NCBI GenBank assembly: GCA_014529385.2
Contig: CM043963.1
Location: 75,714,412-75,778,411, forward strand
Length of the DNA: 64,000 bases
From: Adiantum capillus-veneris
Lineage: Eukaryota > Streptophyta > Polypodiopsida > Polypodiales > Pteridaceae
Direction: 5' to 3'
Below the pieces are notes generated by a model, which was given only the letters and a program-made list of their open reading frames with translations, was not told the DNA's origin and ran no database searches. The translations under genes and the position numbers were made by a program. Shown piece by piece: positions 28,876 through 39,816 of this stretch (positions are counted from its first letter, which is position 1; every line of letters begins with the position of its first letter).

Positions 28876-29325
28876 GAGCACTTTGATATTGTAGACTTGG
28901 GTTTTTGGCCGTTCCGGACGCAATGGCGCTGTCCATTTTGCCAACTTCCTCACTATCTCCTGCTGTTTTGGCTGTGTAAGTTTCTCCTGTGAGCGAAGCC
29001 TCTGCTCAAATTTGTGATTGTATCTGGCATATTTCATCCATAGGGTGTGAGCTATTTGTCCCATTTGTGTCGGCACAAGCTCAATTGTATCTAAGCATCA
29101 GAAATCTTCCTCCTTTGAGTTGATTTGTGTATGTGCGTGCGTTTGTGTGTGTGTGTGTGTGTGTTGAGTGGGTAAATGGATAGTCTCTCTTCTCTCACTC
29201 CATCGGTGTGTTCCCTATCTCGGCCAGGTGGATTGTGTAAGCTGAGTGGTGTCCCTTAGTGTGTGTATTATCCCAAGAGTGTGTGTCAGGTGATTATAGA
29301 GGCGTGTGTGTTTCCATCCCGCTCA
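28876..29325 (+). repeat. Partial 3' LTR of gypsy J
   Basis: Matches 24628-25081 closely, including GTGAGCGAAGCCTCTGCTC and the final CATCCCGCTCA. The first ~660 bp of the LTR are missing. A (GT)n tract lies at about 29143-29164. Confidence 0.8.
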
Positions 29326-30035
29326 CAACGCCTCAAGCAGAGGTAAGTTTATGACGACGCAGAGTTCGTGAACTTTGCACTCATGTCTCAGATTCAGGCT
29401 TCACCAGTTGAGCCTTCGTTGGTGGAGGAAGCACTCCAGCATGATTGGTGGAAGCATGCCATGCAGACAGAGATGGACGCTATTGAGCGAAATAAAACCT
29501 GGACTTTGGTTCCCAGGCCTAACAAGCGGAAGGTGGTTTCTACGAAATGAATTTTCAAGACAAAGTACAAGGCAAATAGTTCCCTTGACAAACACAAGGC
29601 GAGACTTGTTGCTCGGGGTTTCACACAGCGACTTGGCGTGGACTTCGACGAGACCTTTGCTCCCACCGCCGCATGACTACCATACGCAGAGTGTTTGCTC
29701 TCGCAGCCAACTTTTGTCACGTCATCATATTTTGCTGTGCAAAGTCTTCTGAGTGTGTTCTGCTTTATTTTTAATGCCTTTATGTCACTTGGGCTCCATC
29801 GGACGGGATCTCGTAAGTTGGTGGGACTCTTCTTTAAAAATACGCGACTCGTCAAGACTTTGTAAGTTTGTAAAACTTTTTCTTCTTCTTAGGGTTTTGA
29901 CCCGTTGGCCGGGATCTGAAGGTTGGCTCCGTTCTTCAGTGGCTTGACACATCAGCATGTTGTGACAATTTTGGTTGGCCTATCTTCCAGATTGATGTTA
30001 AAAGTGCGTTCCTGAATGGAGATTGTGCAGGAAAT
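29326..30035 (+). pseudogene. Copia K RT start, plus-strand piece
   Basis: AEFVNFALMSQIQ, EEALQHDWWKHAMQTEMDAI, ERNKTWTLVPRP and DKHKARLVARGFTQRLGVDF are the classic opening of a copia RT. Around 29722-29960 an unrelated ~240-bp segment interrupts it. RT then resumes as GWPIFQIDVKSAFLNGD (about 29970-30025), the motif-A region, and is lost just before a K-type LTR in the opposite direction. Confidence 0.75.
29722..29960. mobile_element. ~240-bp insertion of unknown type in copia K RT
   Basis: The RT reading breaks in the middle of a conserved motif and resumes intact. Flanks CAACTTTTG and CAATTTTGG may be a decayed duplication. The ends, TCACGTCATCA and inverted TCACAACATGC, are weakly similar. 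It is too short to code anything. It could be a MITE or SINE; exact ends are uncertain. Confidence 0.4.
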
Positions 30036-30515
<480 letters not shown>

Positions 30516-31559
30516 TCAGCACCGGATGCTGAGACAATATAGATGAGTCGAAGGTGAGAAGCCAAAGTCCGCTGAGGTATAGCCTCCGTGAAGATGTCTT
30601 TTGTATTGTCCGCTGTAGGGACATACTCCAAATGAAGATGTCCAGCCAAAACCCACTCCCGAACATAGTGGTACTGCACCTCAATGTGCTTTGTCCGAGT
30701 GTGAAAGATAGGGTTCTTGGCAATAGCAATGCAACTTTGATTGTCGCACAAAAGACGAGTCGTAGCAGTCAGGGGAAAACACAACTCTCCCAGTAATCTC
30801 CGTAGCCATATGGCCTCTGTGGAAGATAGTGCAACGGTGGGTTGCTGCTTACTGCTCCATGAAATGGGTCTCGAGCCGAGTGTGAAAACTACTCTTGTAG
30901 TAGAGCACCGAGTATCTAGATTTCCTACCCAATCTGAATCGCACAACCAAGTAAGGTGCAACCCTTGGAGCGACCATAGAACACACCATGGTCCAGACTC
31001 CAAGGTGCCGCTGATGTACCGCAAAGTACGCTGAGCACTTGCCAATGTCACTGACGAGGTCGGGTGTTGAAGACATGAGTGTAAAGTTCACGAACTCTGC
31101 GCTGTCATAAACTTGCCTCTCCTTGAGGTGTGCAGAACGTCGAGGCTGTCCAGGGTCTGGCGGTGTTGGTAACTTCGTGACTCCAGAGGAAGAAACTGTA
31201 GAGTAAAGCCAACCAGGGCAGAGTCGACAACCCTCTCGGGGCTGTGTGACAAGCATTATGAATTAATCCCTTGCAAGCGTAAAAGGGCCATAGCAGGTGG
31301 AACCGCCTCCACCGAAGGAAAAACATCATCCATATCAGAATCGGAATCTGACATGGCATGATCAGGTGAAGTAACTGGCTGCGGTGTAGAGGGTTCACGG
31401 ACAGGAACAGGGGTAGGATCAGGTGTAGGAGGTGGACGAGAGGAGGTAGAAACCTGGGGCAAAGACGCATGTGCAAGCATCGCACGAGCTATCTCCATGA
31501 TAGTCCGATTCTTCCACTCAACAACTCCGTTTTGGGAAGGAGTGTAAGGAGTAGTCAGG

Positions 31560-31745
31560 TTGCGTTGTTATCATTGTCACATGAAGGGTCACATAAAAAG
31601 AACATGTCCTAAGATTGAATCTAGCGACTCTAAAGAACCCACAGCACCCACATCCTCTGTTAATGCCATCAATGAGAACGTGAGTGTGACCCAAGTTTCC
31701 TATGACTTTCCCATTGATGAGTCTTCTATTAAGTGTTATGGTCAT
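31560..31745 (+). pseudogene. Zinc knuckle of element D
   Basis: RCYHCHMKGHIKRTCPK gives a CX2CX4HX4C knuckle, followed by SSDSKEPTAPTSSVNAINEN and PIDESSIKCYGHV. A small deletion at about 31745 shifts the frame relative to the protease; element H has MTGQR at this point. Confidence 0.75.
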
Positions 31746-33130
31746 GTGAACAACTTTTTGTCATATTGTTTGATCCAGGCAATATGCATGATGTGATAAG
31801 TGACTCTCTTGTCGAAAGAGCCCGCTTGGAGGTTAGCAAGACATCTCCTTTCGAGGTGTCGGGCTTCGCTCTTGGTATGGACTCTCTCATTACACGAGAG
31901 TGCCTTGATGTGTTCTTCACGGTTCAACAAGTGTCCTTCCGCAGAAAATTTGTAGTATCTCCTCGTTCACGATGTGATATGCTTTTAGGCATTCGATGGT
32001 TTCGTGAGCATAACCCTCTCATTGATTGGGCAGCCAATACTTTCACTTTCAATGCCAAAAGTGACTCTCCCATTGTCATTTGTGGGGAGGAAGTTGTTCA
32101 TTCTTCATCTCTCATTTCTACTATGCAGGTGAAGATTGAAAAGAATCAGGAGAAGGAGACTCTTTCAGTCTTGTCTTCTCCAAAGCACGACACATATGTT
32201 TTGCATGATAAAGGTGTGATTATTCACAATGATGATGATTTGCAGGATAAAGATGTGATTGTTCACAAGGATGATGGTTTAGTTGATGCTTTTTCTAGTG
32301 AAGCTAACCTCATTGCAGATTCGATCAATCACGAAGAACCGATCTTGGCTCTCGAGTTGAGGTCCAAAGAACCCCCACAGGAAGTATTGTGTATGCGCAT
32401 GATTAGTCAGTACCCATTGTTCGAGCAGTTCATTCGTGACGGTTTCCTGTATTTTAATCACCGTCTTTATGTGATCCCTTTTCATAGGCATGACGTATTG
32501 TACGATGAACACGATTCACTCATGAATGAGCACGGATGTATGCCGATTACTCATGAAAAGATGAAATGTTTGCATTCAAGGAATTCACATTCCATGTCTC
32601 TTCCTTGGCATGACACAGTCTCAGAAAGAGCACAAGAAGGATCGAGCATCAAGCATCGGCATTTCGATTGTGATTTGCCACAGTTAATAGATTTAGATCA
32701 GAAAGACAAGTTTCGATTCCAATATTTGCGTGTGTTTGCTGAACGGTTTGGCACTTCGTCTCTTTGTTCATCTACATTGCATGCACAGTCTTTAAAGAAG
32801 ACTAGAATTTTTTCAGTCACTTTACATGGAATGGGTATGTTCATGTTTTTGTGTTGGAAGTGGTTTCAAGAATTTTCCTCCTCGGAGATTCTTGAAGAAG
32901 GTAGATCCACGACTATAGCCGAAGTTGGAGCTTTGACGCAATCACATATGACTTTGTGTCGCTTTCAACGCGGCCCAAAGAAGCAAGCGTTGCAGACCTT
33001 TATGAAGTTCAAGTATCGCACGACCCACACATCAGAGTGGGTCGGTGAAGAGTCCTTCCCAGGATTCATCCAGACGCTATTGGCGATCTCCCTCGATGCC
33101 ATACAGTTTGGTACCAGTACCTCACTTTAA
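31733..33130 (+). CDS. Family-alpha protease plus unknown domain, 465-codon frame
   Basis: Open across 465 codons from the frameshift to the polypurine tract; the true polyprotein would enter from the knuckle frame upstream. Retropepsin: FVILFDPGNMHDVISDSLV (D-P-G where element H has D-S-G), then RCDMLLGIRWFREHNPLIDW. Spacer with KNQEKETLSVLSSPKHD and short HDKG/HNDDDL/HKDD units. Conserved domain, about residues 200-465: SINHEEPILALELRSKEP, VLCMRMISQYPLFEQFIRD, LMNEHGCMPITHEKMK, ERFGTSSLCSSTLHAQS, a hydrophobic VTLHGMGMFMFLCWKWF, and the end SLDAIQFGTSTSL. No RT, RNase H or integrase motif. Function of the domain unknown; survival of the long frame hints at selection or recent activity. Confidence 0.7.
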   Translation: MLWSCEQLFVILFDPGNMHDVISDSLVERARLEVSKTSPFEVSGFALGMDSLITRECLDVFFTVQQVSFRRKFVVSPRSRCDMLLGIRWFREHNPLIDWAANTFTFNAKSDSPIVICGEEVVHSSSLISTMQVKIEKNQEKETLSVLSSPKHDTYVLHDKGVIIHNDDDLQDKDVIVHKDDGLVDAFSSEANLIADSINHEEPILALELRSKEPPQEVLCMRMISQYPLFEQFIRDGFLYFNHRLYVIPFHRHDVLYDEHDSLMNEHGCMPITHEKMKCLHSRNSHSMSLPWHDTVSERAQEGSSIKHRHFDCDLPQLIDLDQKDKFRFQYLRVFAERFGTSSLCSSTLHAQSLKKTRIFSVTLHGMGMFMFLCWKWFQEFSSSEILEEGRSTTIAEVGALTQSHMTLCRFQRGPKKQALQTFMKFKYRTTHTSEWVGEESFPGFIQTLLAISLDAIQFGTSTSL

Positions 33131-33141
33131 AAAGGAGGGGA
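33131..33141 (+). other. Polypurine tract of element D
   Basis: AAAGGAGGGGA directly before LTR start TGTCACATGCACATC. Confidence 0.75.
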
Positions 33142-33539
33142 TGTCACATGCACATCTAACCCTATGTGCATGTGGACAAGCTACTTCATGACAAGGGTTC
33201 AGTTAGCTTAGGAAGTGTTTTGGCACCTTTGTGAGTCTGTTCGTAGACCGTGCATGTCCAGACACTTAGAGTAGTTGCATCTTGTGGTTGCACACAACTT
33301 GATCATCAGATTACAGTCAGTACCCATCAATAGCATTTTACAGTGCATAGAACCCATTTTCCCTATTTTATCCATTTTTCACTTGTTATTATTAAGTGGC
33401 TTTGTTGGGAAACTGGGTAGGGCAATTTCGCTAAGGAAATATATAAGAAAGCTAGCACTAGCACTTTCTGGCAAAAGAGGTAGCAGGGACCAAGTGTCTG
33501 ACAGTGCACCTTCTCAGCAAGACCCCCGGCATGACAACC
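33142..33539 (+). repeat. 3' LTR of element D, first piece
   Basis: The family-alpha LTR begins here and is cut at CATGACAACC by copia C. The rest is at 39015-39816, giving about 1200 bp in total. Confidence 0.85.
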
Positions 33540-33788
33540 TGATGAGCACGAAGAGGTGTGTGCAAGTGATAGAGCACGCGAGGAAGTGCAGGGTGTGTAC
33601 CTTGGAGAGGGGCGAGTGCTTGCAGTGTAGAGGGCGCTACATAAGTGAGTAAAATGACTCACCTTCCCTTTATTAAAAGTATAGGACTAATTTTAAAGTT
33701 AGTGGCGAAGTTCAATGTGAACTTGGCCAAAGGTTAATAACCTTTAAACTATACACAAAAGGGGGCCATTTGGGCATTTAACCCAACA
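33540..33788 (-). repeat. 3' LTR of copia C
   Basis: 249 bp, TGATGAGC to CCCAACA. Lacks ~56 bp present in the 5' LTR (about 38806-38862). Confidence 0.85.
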
Positions 33789-33799
33789 ACCTCCCACTT
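33789..33799 (-). other. Polypurine tract of copia C
   Basis: Minus-strand AAGTGGGAGGT immediately before the LTR start TGTTGGGTTAAA. Confidence 0.7.
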
Positions 33800-33829
33800 A
33801 AAGGCATAAATGGCGCCTTTAAGCTACGT

Positions 33830-34200
33830 GACTCCCACCATCTCTATGCATAGATGATGTTGGTGCTTTGGATAAGCACTTAGCGAGAGCATCTGCCGGA
33901 TTTTATGATGTATGGACCTTAACCAATGTAATAAGGCCATTCTCAAGCACTTCTCGTATGAAGTGATACCGCACATCAATATCCTTTGTGCGTGCATGAA
34001 ACATGGCATTCTTTGCCATGCATATGGCACTCTGGCTATCACAACCAAGCATAGGTGCCTTGGCCCTTGTCAGGCAAACCAAACTCGCTGCATAGACGTG
34101 CTAACCAAATGGCTTTTTTGGAAGCCTCAGTGGTTGAAATATATTCAGTCTCTGTCGTAGACAATGCAACAATCTTTTGCAATCTAGAACACCATGAACA
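33830..34200 (-). pseudogene. RNase H C-terminus of copia C
   Basis: Reads DTRKSTSGYVFTLAGGVVHG, then after a frameshift QSAICMAKNAMFHARTKDID, VRYHFIREVLENGLITLVKV and NPADALAKCL, the typical end of copia RNase H. One stop codon lies before NPADALAKCL. Confidence 0.75.
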
Positions 34201-35520
34201 ACACCTCCCGCAAGAGTAAACACATAGCCACTTGTGGATTTCCGTGTATCCACATCACTAGCCATGTCAGAGTCACAAAATCCCTTCAACTCCAATGGTC
34301 CTTTACCATAGCAGAGGCATTTGTTTTTAGTCTCTTTCAAGTACCTCATAATGGACTTCACTCCATCCCAATGCAACCTACCTGGATTAGCCATAAACCT
34401 GCTCACAACTCCCACTGCATGGGCTATGTCAGGTCTTGTAGCAACCATAGCATACATAAGTGAACCACGAGCTGAAGCGTAAGGCACACTTTGCATGTCA
34501 TTGGCTTCTTCCTTTGACTTGGGGCAATCATCCTTTGAGATTTTAACATATGGCTGTAATGGCGCACCAAGAGGCTTTGCTTCAGCCATGTTAAATCTGT
34601 CCAGCACCTTTTCAATGTACTTTTCTTGCGACAAATACAATATGCGCTGGTCCCTTTGCCTTGTAACATACACTCCAAGTATATGTTCAGCTGCCCCAAG
34701 GTCTTTCATTGAAAATGCAGATTTCAGCTGCACTTTAAGAGCATCAACAATGCTTCTTTTCTTTGCAGCTATCAACATATCATCCACATTGAGCACAAGA
34801 ATGATAGGGCTGCCATCCTCATCACATTTGGTATACAAACAATGGTCTGCATGGCTTCTTTTGTAACCATGTTTAAGCATGAAGCGATCAAACTTCTTGT
34901 ACCATTGTCTACATGATTGTTTCAGCCCATACAAGCTTCTATTGAGCATACATACCAAATGTTCCTTGCCAAGAATGACAAAACCCTCGGGTTACTACAT
35001 GTAAAGCTCTTCTTCCACATCGCCATGCAAGAAAGCGGTATGTACATCCATTTGGTCCATTTCCGCCACCATGGCAAACAATACATGCATAGTGCTCATC
35101 TTCACAATAGGAGAGAACACTTCCTGAAAGTCTATGCCCTTGGTTTGAACATATCCCTTGCAACTAGCCTTCCCTTATACTTGGGTTTTGCAACAACAGT
35201 CTTGATTTTATACACCCATTTGTTAGGAATAGCCTTCCTTCCTTTGGACAATTCCACCAAATCCCAAGTATGATTAGCATGCAAAGCTTTAATCTCTTCT
35301 TGCATAGCAAGCTCCTACTTGTCGCTGTGCTCACATGTCTCTGCTCACAGGCACTCTTTGACGAGTAGACCGCCTCACCCAATGATCCACATTATCTGGC
35401 AATGGGTTTACATCAGGTGGCATGATAAAATCATCAACAATGGGCTGCTATACATCATTTTCAGCACCATTTTCAGCATTGTTTCGTGGCTGCAAATGCC
35501 CTTCAGGATCCTCGATTTGC
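34201..35520 (-). pseudogene. Reverse transcriptase of copia C
   Basis: The frame MVCMLNRSLYGLKQSCRQWY to the RNase H junction is open for about 250 codons. It includes HADHCLYTKCDEDGSPIIL and the catalytic site VLNVDDMLIAAK, where the first residue is Asn instead of the usual Tyr of YVDD. Upstream parts lie in other frames with a stop in the MEEELYM region near 34995. Confidence 0.8.
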
Positions 35521-36640
35521 TACCCAACATCATCTCGCTCAAACACCACTGGATCATCTACATTTTCAGCCATATGTGGTGCATCCTGAGGGTCAAAAAT
35601 AGGCCTAATAGGTGGCTGGTCATACTGAAAGTTGACCCCTTTATGGTCATGCTTTGAGGCACAATTGTTTTGAAGCAACCTTGCCTCTTTAAAAACAACA
35701 TCCCGGCTGCGTACAACCCTTTTGAGCTGAGGTAACCAAATCCTGTAACCCATTTCGCCTTCTTCACCGTAGCCCATGAAAAGGGCTTTAATGGACTTGG
35801 CATCTAGTTTACTCCTCAACTCAGGTCTAACATGCACAAAAGCCTGGCAACCGAAAATGCGTAAGTGATTATATGAAGCAAGCTTGTCAGACCAAACCTC
35901 TTCAGGAATGTCACCTTTCAAAGACATGTGAGGGGATCGATTGCATGTATGGACTGTAGTTTTCAAAGCTTCTCCCCAAAATCCATGAGAGAGATTAGCT
36001 GTGGACAGTATGCATTTCACCCTCTCACAAAGTGTCCTATTGAATCTTTCAGCCACACCATTAGAAGAGGGGCTGTATGGGACAGTAAGCTCCCTCTTAG
36101 TGCCCAAATTTTCACAAAACTTGTTAAATTCAGCACTTGTGAACTCCTCCCCATTGTCCGTACGCAAGCATTTTAGCTTTCTACCTGTTTGGGTGGTCAC
36201 AAATGCATGAAATTTCTGAAACGCTGCAAAAGCTTCATCCTTAGATTAAAGCAAATAAACCCAAATTTTCCTAGAATGATTATCAACAAAGGAGACAAAA
36301 TAGCATGCACCTCCCATAGACTTAGTAGGCATGCTACATACATCACAATGTACAAGATCGAGCACACAAGATTTACTAGAGACACTAGAGTAATAAGAAT
36401 GCTTTACTTGCTTGCCATATTGACATTCATTACAAAAGTCAAGCTTTGTGCCCTTAGCATCAAGCTTGTTCAAAGTTCAAAGTTTAGAGAGGCCCTTTTG
36501 GCTCATATGGCCAAGCCTCTTGTGCCACAACTCCATGTGAGAGTTAATTTCAGCCAATGCAATAAACTTGCCCAACAAGGCCTTTCCATGCATGCAGTAA
36601 AGTGTCCCTTTCTTTGTGCCTTTTACAATCAGCCTTGAGC
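35521..36640 (-). pseudogene. Integrase of copia C
   Basis: Zinc region ELWHKRLGHMSQKGLSKL and FCNECQYGKQVKHS, core with CLRTDNGEEFTSAEFNKF (second Asp), YSPSSNGVAERFNRTLCE (Glu), then VWSDKLASYNHLRIFGCQ and FMGYGEEGEMGYRIW. A TAA near 36246 and one at 36474 break it into three pieces in one general frame. Confidence 0.8.
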
Positions 36641-36945
36641 CGTTAGTCATTTTCCATGATCCTCTGTCAAACAAGATGCTGTAACCGTGCATATCCATCT
36701 GACCAACTCTTCTTGATTCCCGACACGTATCTAACATCATGTAAGACAAGCTCATTTGTGCCATCTATGGAGAGATGCACTGTGCCAAAACCCTCAATGG
36801 AACATGCATGATTGTTTCCAAGGTATACATGGCCACGCTTGTCTGCATCAAAAGTAGAAAAACACTCCTTGATAGGAGTCACATCAAATGAAGCACCAGA
36901 ATCAACAATCCAAGTCTGGGATAATGCATCATTGACAGTCAACAA
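36641..36945 (-). pseudogene. Protease of copia C
   Basis: TWIVDSGASFDVTPIKECF has an intact D-S-G, followed by HVYLGNNHACSIEGFGTV and LHDVRYVSGIKKS. A frame change near 36700 separates it from the integrase zinc region. Confidence 0.75.
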
Positions 36946-37951
36946 AGCATCAATAAGATCACTCTTGGTGATCTGTCCTGTGAATGAACATTAAGAGAGG
37001 TATCAAAGTCATAAGCATCATCATCTGACAAAGTGGCACACAAGATGTCCTCTACATCTGACAGCTCCTCAATCACAACACTAGAAGCCACATTGGCCTT
37101 CTCTTTGTCTTTTGAGCTGTCCTGTGTATCTGTCTTGACTTCCTTCTTCTCTTTCTTTTTGTCTCCGCCATTCTTTTTCCGTTCTAACTCTGCTTTATAG
37201 TACCTGCAATCGGGTTTCTTGTGACCTTTCCTGCCACAATGATAGCAAGTCACATCACCCTTGCCTTTGCTGACATTTCCTCTTTCCTTACTCTTACTCT
37301 TACTCCTTTGTGCATAGACATTCTTCTTCTCTGTCCTGCCTCTAACTATGTTGGCAGAGCTGCCTCCCTCTCCACTTGCTTTCCTCCTGATTTCCTCATT
37401 CAAGATAGAACCCCTAACACCATCAAAGGTCAAATTGGGGTTATTGGACAATGAAACCGCCAATGTTTTCCATGACTCAGGTAAGGTCATAAGCAAGAAG
37501 ATAACTTTCAGCTTATCATCAAAAGGAGGCAAGGCTGAATCCTGTAAAACTGCGACAAAGTACTTGCTAACAACGACAAGTTCTCTGCAGCGCTCTTGGA
37601 CTCATTCAACTGCATGCCAACAAGTTTTCGCATCAAATGCACTTGGTTGACAGGCGTTGTATTCTCATACATTCCCTTTAACTTCTACCACACATCAAAA
37701 GCACTTGTGAGACCTTTCACATCAATGATTGTCTCATCGGTCATGGCCATTTTAATGTATGTAACAACCTTCTTGTTCAGGCTAACCCATGCTTCATCCG
37801 TCATATTCTGTGGCTTTACCTGTTCAAGTGTCCCTTCACAATCCTTAAGAAATAGGATTCCGTGGATCTTGTCTTTCCAAAGGTCGAAACCTGTTCCATC
37901 GAACCTCCTAATCTCGAAGAGATTCTTCACATCCAAAGAAGATGAGGCCAT
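36946..37951 (-). pseudogene. Gag of copia C
   Basis: Starts MASSSLDVKNLFEIRRFDG, with GTGFDLWKDKIHGILFLKD and MTDEAWVSLNKKVVTYIKMA typical of copia gag. After a frame break near 37690-37530: FLLMTLPESWKTLAVSLSNN, a Ser/Lys-rich part, and an intact knuckle CYHCGRKGHKKPDC. A Lys/Glu-rich tail follows. Confidence 0.8.
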
Positions 37952-38690
37952 AGTTGCACGAATAAGAGGGCTAATACGTTGAATTTTTGGGCAAAATGCA
38001 CAAAAACCGGAGTACAGCCTCACAGAGATGTGCACTACAGCTCCAAATGGTCACAGGAGCAATTTGGGGCAAAATAGGTTGATTTAGGCAAAAAAACAAT
38101 TTTTGAAATTTATGCGCAGGAATTTTCAGCGAGCGAATTTGTGCTCAAAAACAACAATTTTAGTTGTTTTAGCCTCTCAGAACATACATAAAGCTAATGC
38201 ACAGCGTTTAGAAGCATGTAAGAGCAAAAGCCCAATTTGTAGCATCAAATTGCACGAAATTGAGCCACAAATGGTCATACAAAGCCAAACTTTGTCAAAC
38301 GTGTGTAGATTGCATCAATTTGCACTTTCCCCAATGTAGTCGCATCATAAAAACACTTGCAAAAACCTGCGTAAATCTGAAATTTGCTGAAAACACCTGT
38401 TTTCGGATCTGTTTTTCAGCAATTTCAGTGTTTTCGGGTAGCGGGGACTTAGTAAAGGTGTTCCCACACCTTAATATATCATTTGCAAAACCTATATTTT
38501 GCTGTCATAACCTGTAATTTGCTGATTTTGACCTAATTTCAGCCTGTTCTTTAGGTCAATTTGACTTGCCGGGAGCTCTCTAGTGTCAGGGGACGATTCC
38601 TTTGGCGATGAAATTGCAAAATCTCGGGTGAAAGTTGACCTCCTTGACTGAAAATCAGTGTTTGCAGGTTTGGGAGCAAACCCTAATTGG
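37952..38690 (-). other. Leader of copia C
   Basis: About 740 bp between primer site and gag start, AT-rich with AATTTGC/GCAAATT words and no protein I can support. Confidence 0.5.
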
Positions 38691-38702
38691 GCTCTGATAC
38701 CA
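38691..38702 (-). other. Primer-binding site of copia C
   Basis: Minus-strand TGGTATCAGAGC, a perfect initiator tRNA-Met site, two bases from the end of the 5' LTR. Confidence 0.9.
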
Positions 38703-38704
38703 GT

Positions 38705-39009
38705 TGATGAGCGCGAAGCGGTGTGTGCAAGTGATAGAGCACGCGAGGAAGTGCAGGGTGTGTACCTTGGAGAGGGGCGAGTGCTTGCAGTGTAGAGGGC
38801 GCTATAGATCGAAAGTGGGAGAGAGAGCAGGAGCGCTACACGATTTTGGAAGGGGAAGAATTAAGTGAGTAAAATGACTCACCTTCCCTTTATTAAAAGT
38901 ATAGGACCGATTTTAAAGTTAGTGGCGAAGTTCAATGTGAACTTGGCCAAAGGTTAATAACCTTTAAACTATACACAAAAGGGGGGACATTTGGGCCTTT
39001 AACCCAACA
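38705..39009 (-). repeat. 5' LTR of copia C
   Basis: 305 bp, TGATGAGCGCG to CCCAACA, otherwise very similar to 33540-33788. Confidence 0.85.
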
Positions 39010-39014
39010 CAACC

Positions 39015-39816
39015 TAGCGTTTCCAGCCATCAAGAACAGCCCAGCGTTTTCATCAACTACAGATCAGCCCCAGCGTTTCGCAAGTTGCAGATCAGCCTGG
39101 CGAGAACAGATTCTCTAGCGTTTTGCAGCAGATATCAACATCAACCCTAGCAGTTTTGGAACAGCAAATCAGCCTAGCGTTTTGCAATTCCTTGGCGACA
39201 GAACCACTTTCTGCATCAGCGTTTTGCATTTTCAGCAGTCAGGATCCGTACTGCCGCTCCTAAACCTCGCAAATCTCACCTTCCCGTAGTAGATCCTTGC
39301 CGTAGGATCAGATCAGCCAGCGTTTGCAGATTCAGCCCGCCATTCGCAGATTTCAGCCTCTGCCTTTTCAGCGCATCGTCGTCGGGTCGTCATCATCGCC
39401 GTCGTCACCGACATAGAGTGAGAATTCAACAGATACAAGATTTGCAGATTTCAGCCCTTAGCGTTTTCAGATTTCAGCCCGTCTCGTCATCGTCCTCATC
39501 GTTGTCTACATCGTCGGCAAGTCCATTGCATTCAGACCATTGTAGAGATTTGTGCAATCAATAGTAGACCTCTCTCGCCATAGAGAGTGGGGCCCTTGGA
39601 GAAGGGTTTGACAACATTTTGGTGTCGTATTCTTCTCTCTATCTCTGAGTCTCAGCACCTTCATTCATAGTGTCATTCACTCTGTTTGTGATCATTTGCA
39701 CTCTCTCACTAAAGGAACGGAAGGCTCTCCCTTCCGTAAGTAAAAGGAACCCTTGAGCAGAGTTCGGAGCACTCATCTTGAGCAAAGTTCAACATTCACT
39801 TCCGCTGCACCTTACA
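39015..39816 (+). repeat. 3' LTR of element D, second piece
   Basis: Continues the family-alpha LTR from 33539 and ends GCACCTTACA. It has many AGCGTTTT and CAGATTTCAGCC words at 39020-39480. Confidence 0.85.

Larger units (their letters stand above)
23962..29325 (+). mobile_element. Ty3/gypsy element J with internal deletion
   Basis: A left LTR (23962-25081) and a partial right LTR (28876-29325) share about 450 bp at high identity and flank gag, protease and half an RT. Everything from mid-RT through integrase to the start of the right LTR is gone. It sits inside copia K: the bordering 5-mers AGACG and CAACG look like a decayed target duplication. Confidence 0.8.
33540..39009 (-). mobile_element. 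Ty1/copia element C with perfect target duplication
   Basis: 5470 bp with LTRs (33540-33788, 38705-39009), primer site and polypurine tract, flanked by CAACC at 33535-33539 and 39010-39014. Gag, protease, integrase, RT and RNase H are all present in copia order but with frameshifts and stops. It is related to copia L (45595-49938). It entered an existing family-alpha LTR. Confidence 0.92.
31558..39816 (+). mobile_element. Family-alpha element D (3' LTR split by copia C)
   Basis: Begins mid-knuckle at 31558 against copia K, carries protease, His/Asp spacer and the conserved C-terminal domain to 33130, a polypurine tract, and a 3' LTR in two pieces (33142-33539 and 39015-39816) around copia C. 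The best-preserved internal region of family alpha here. Confidence 0.85.
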
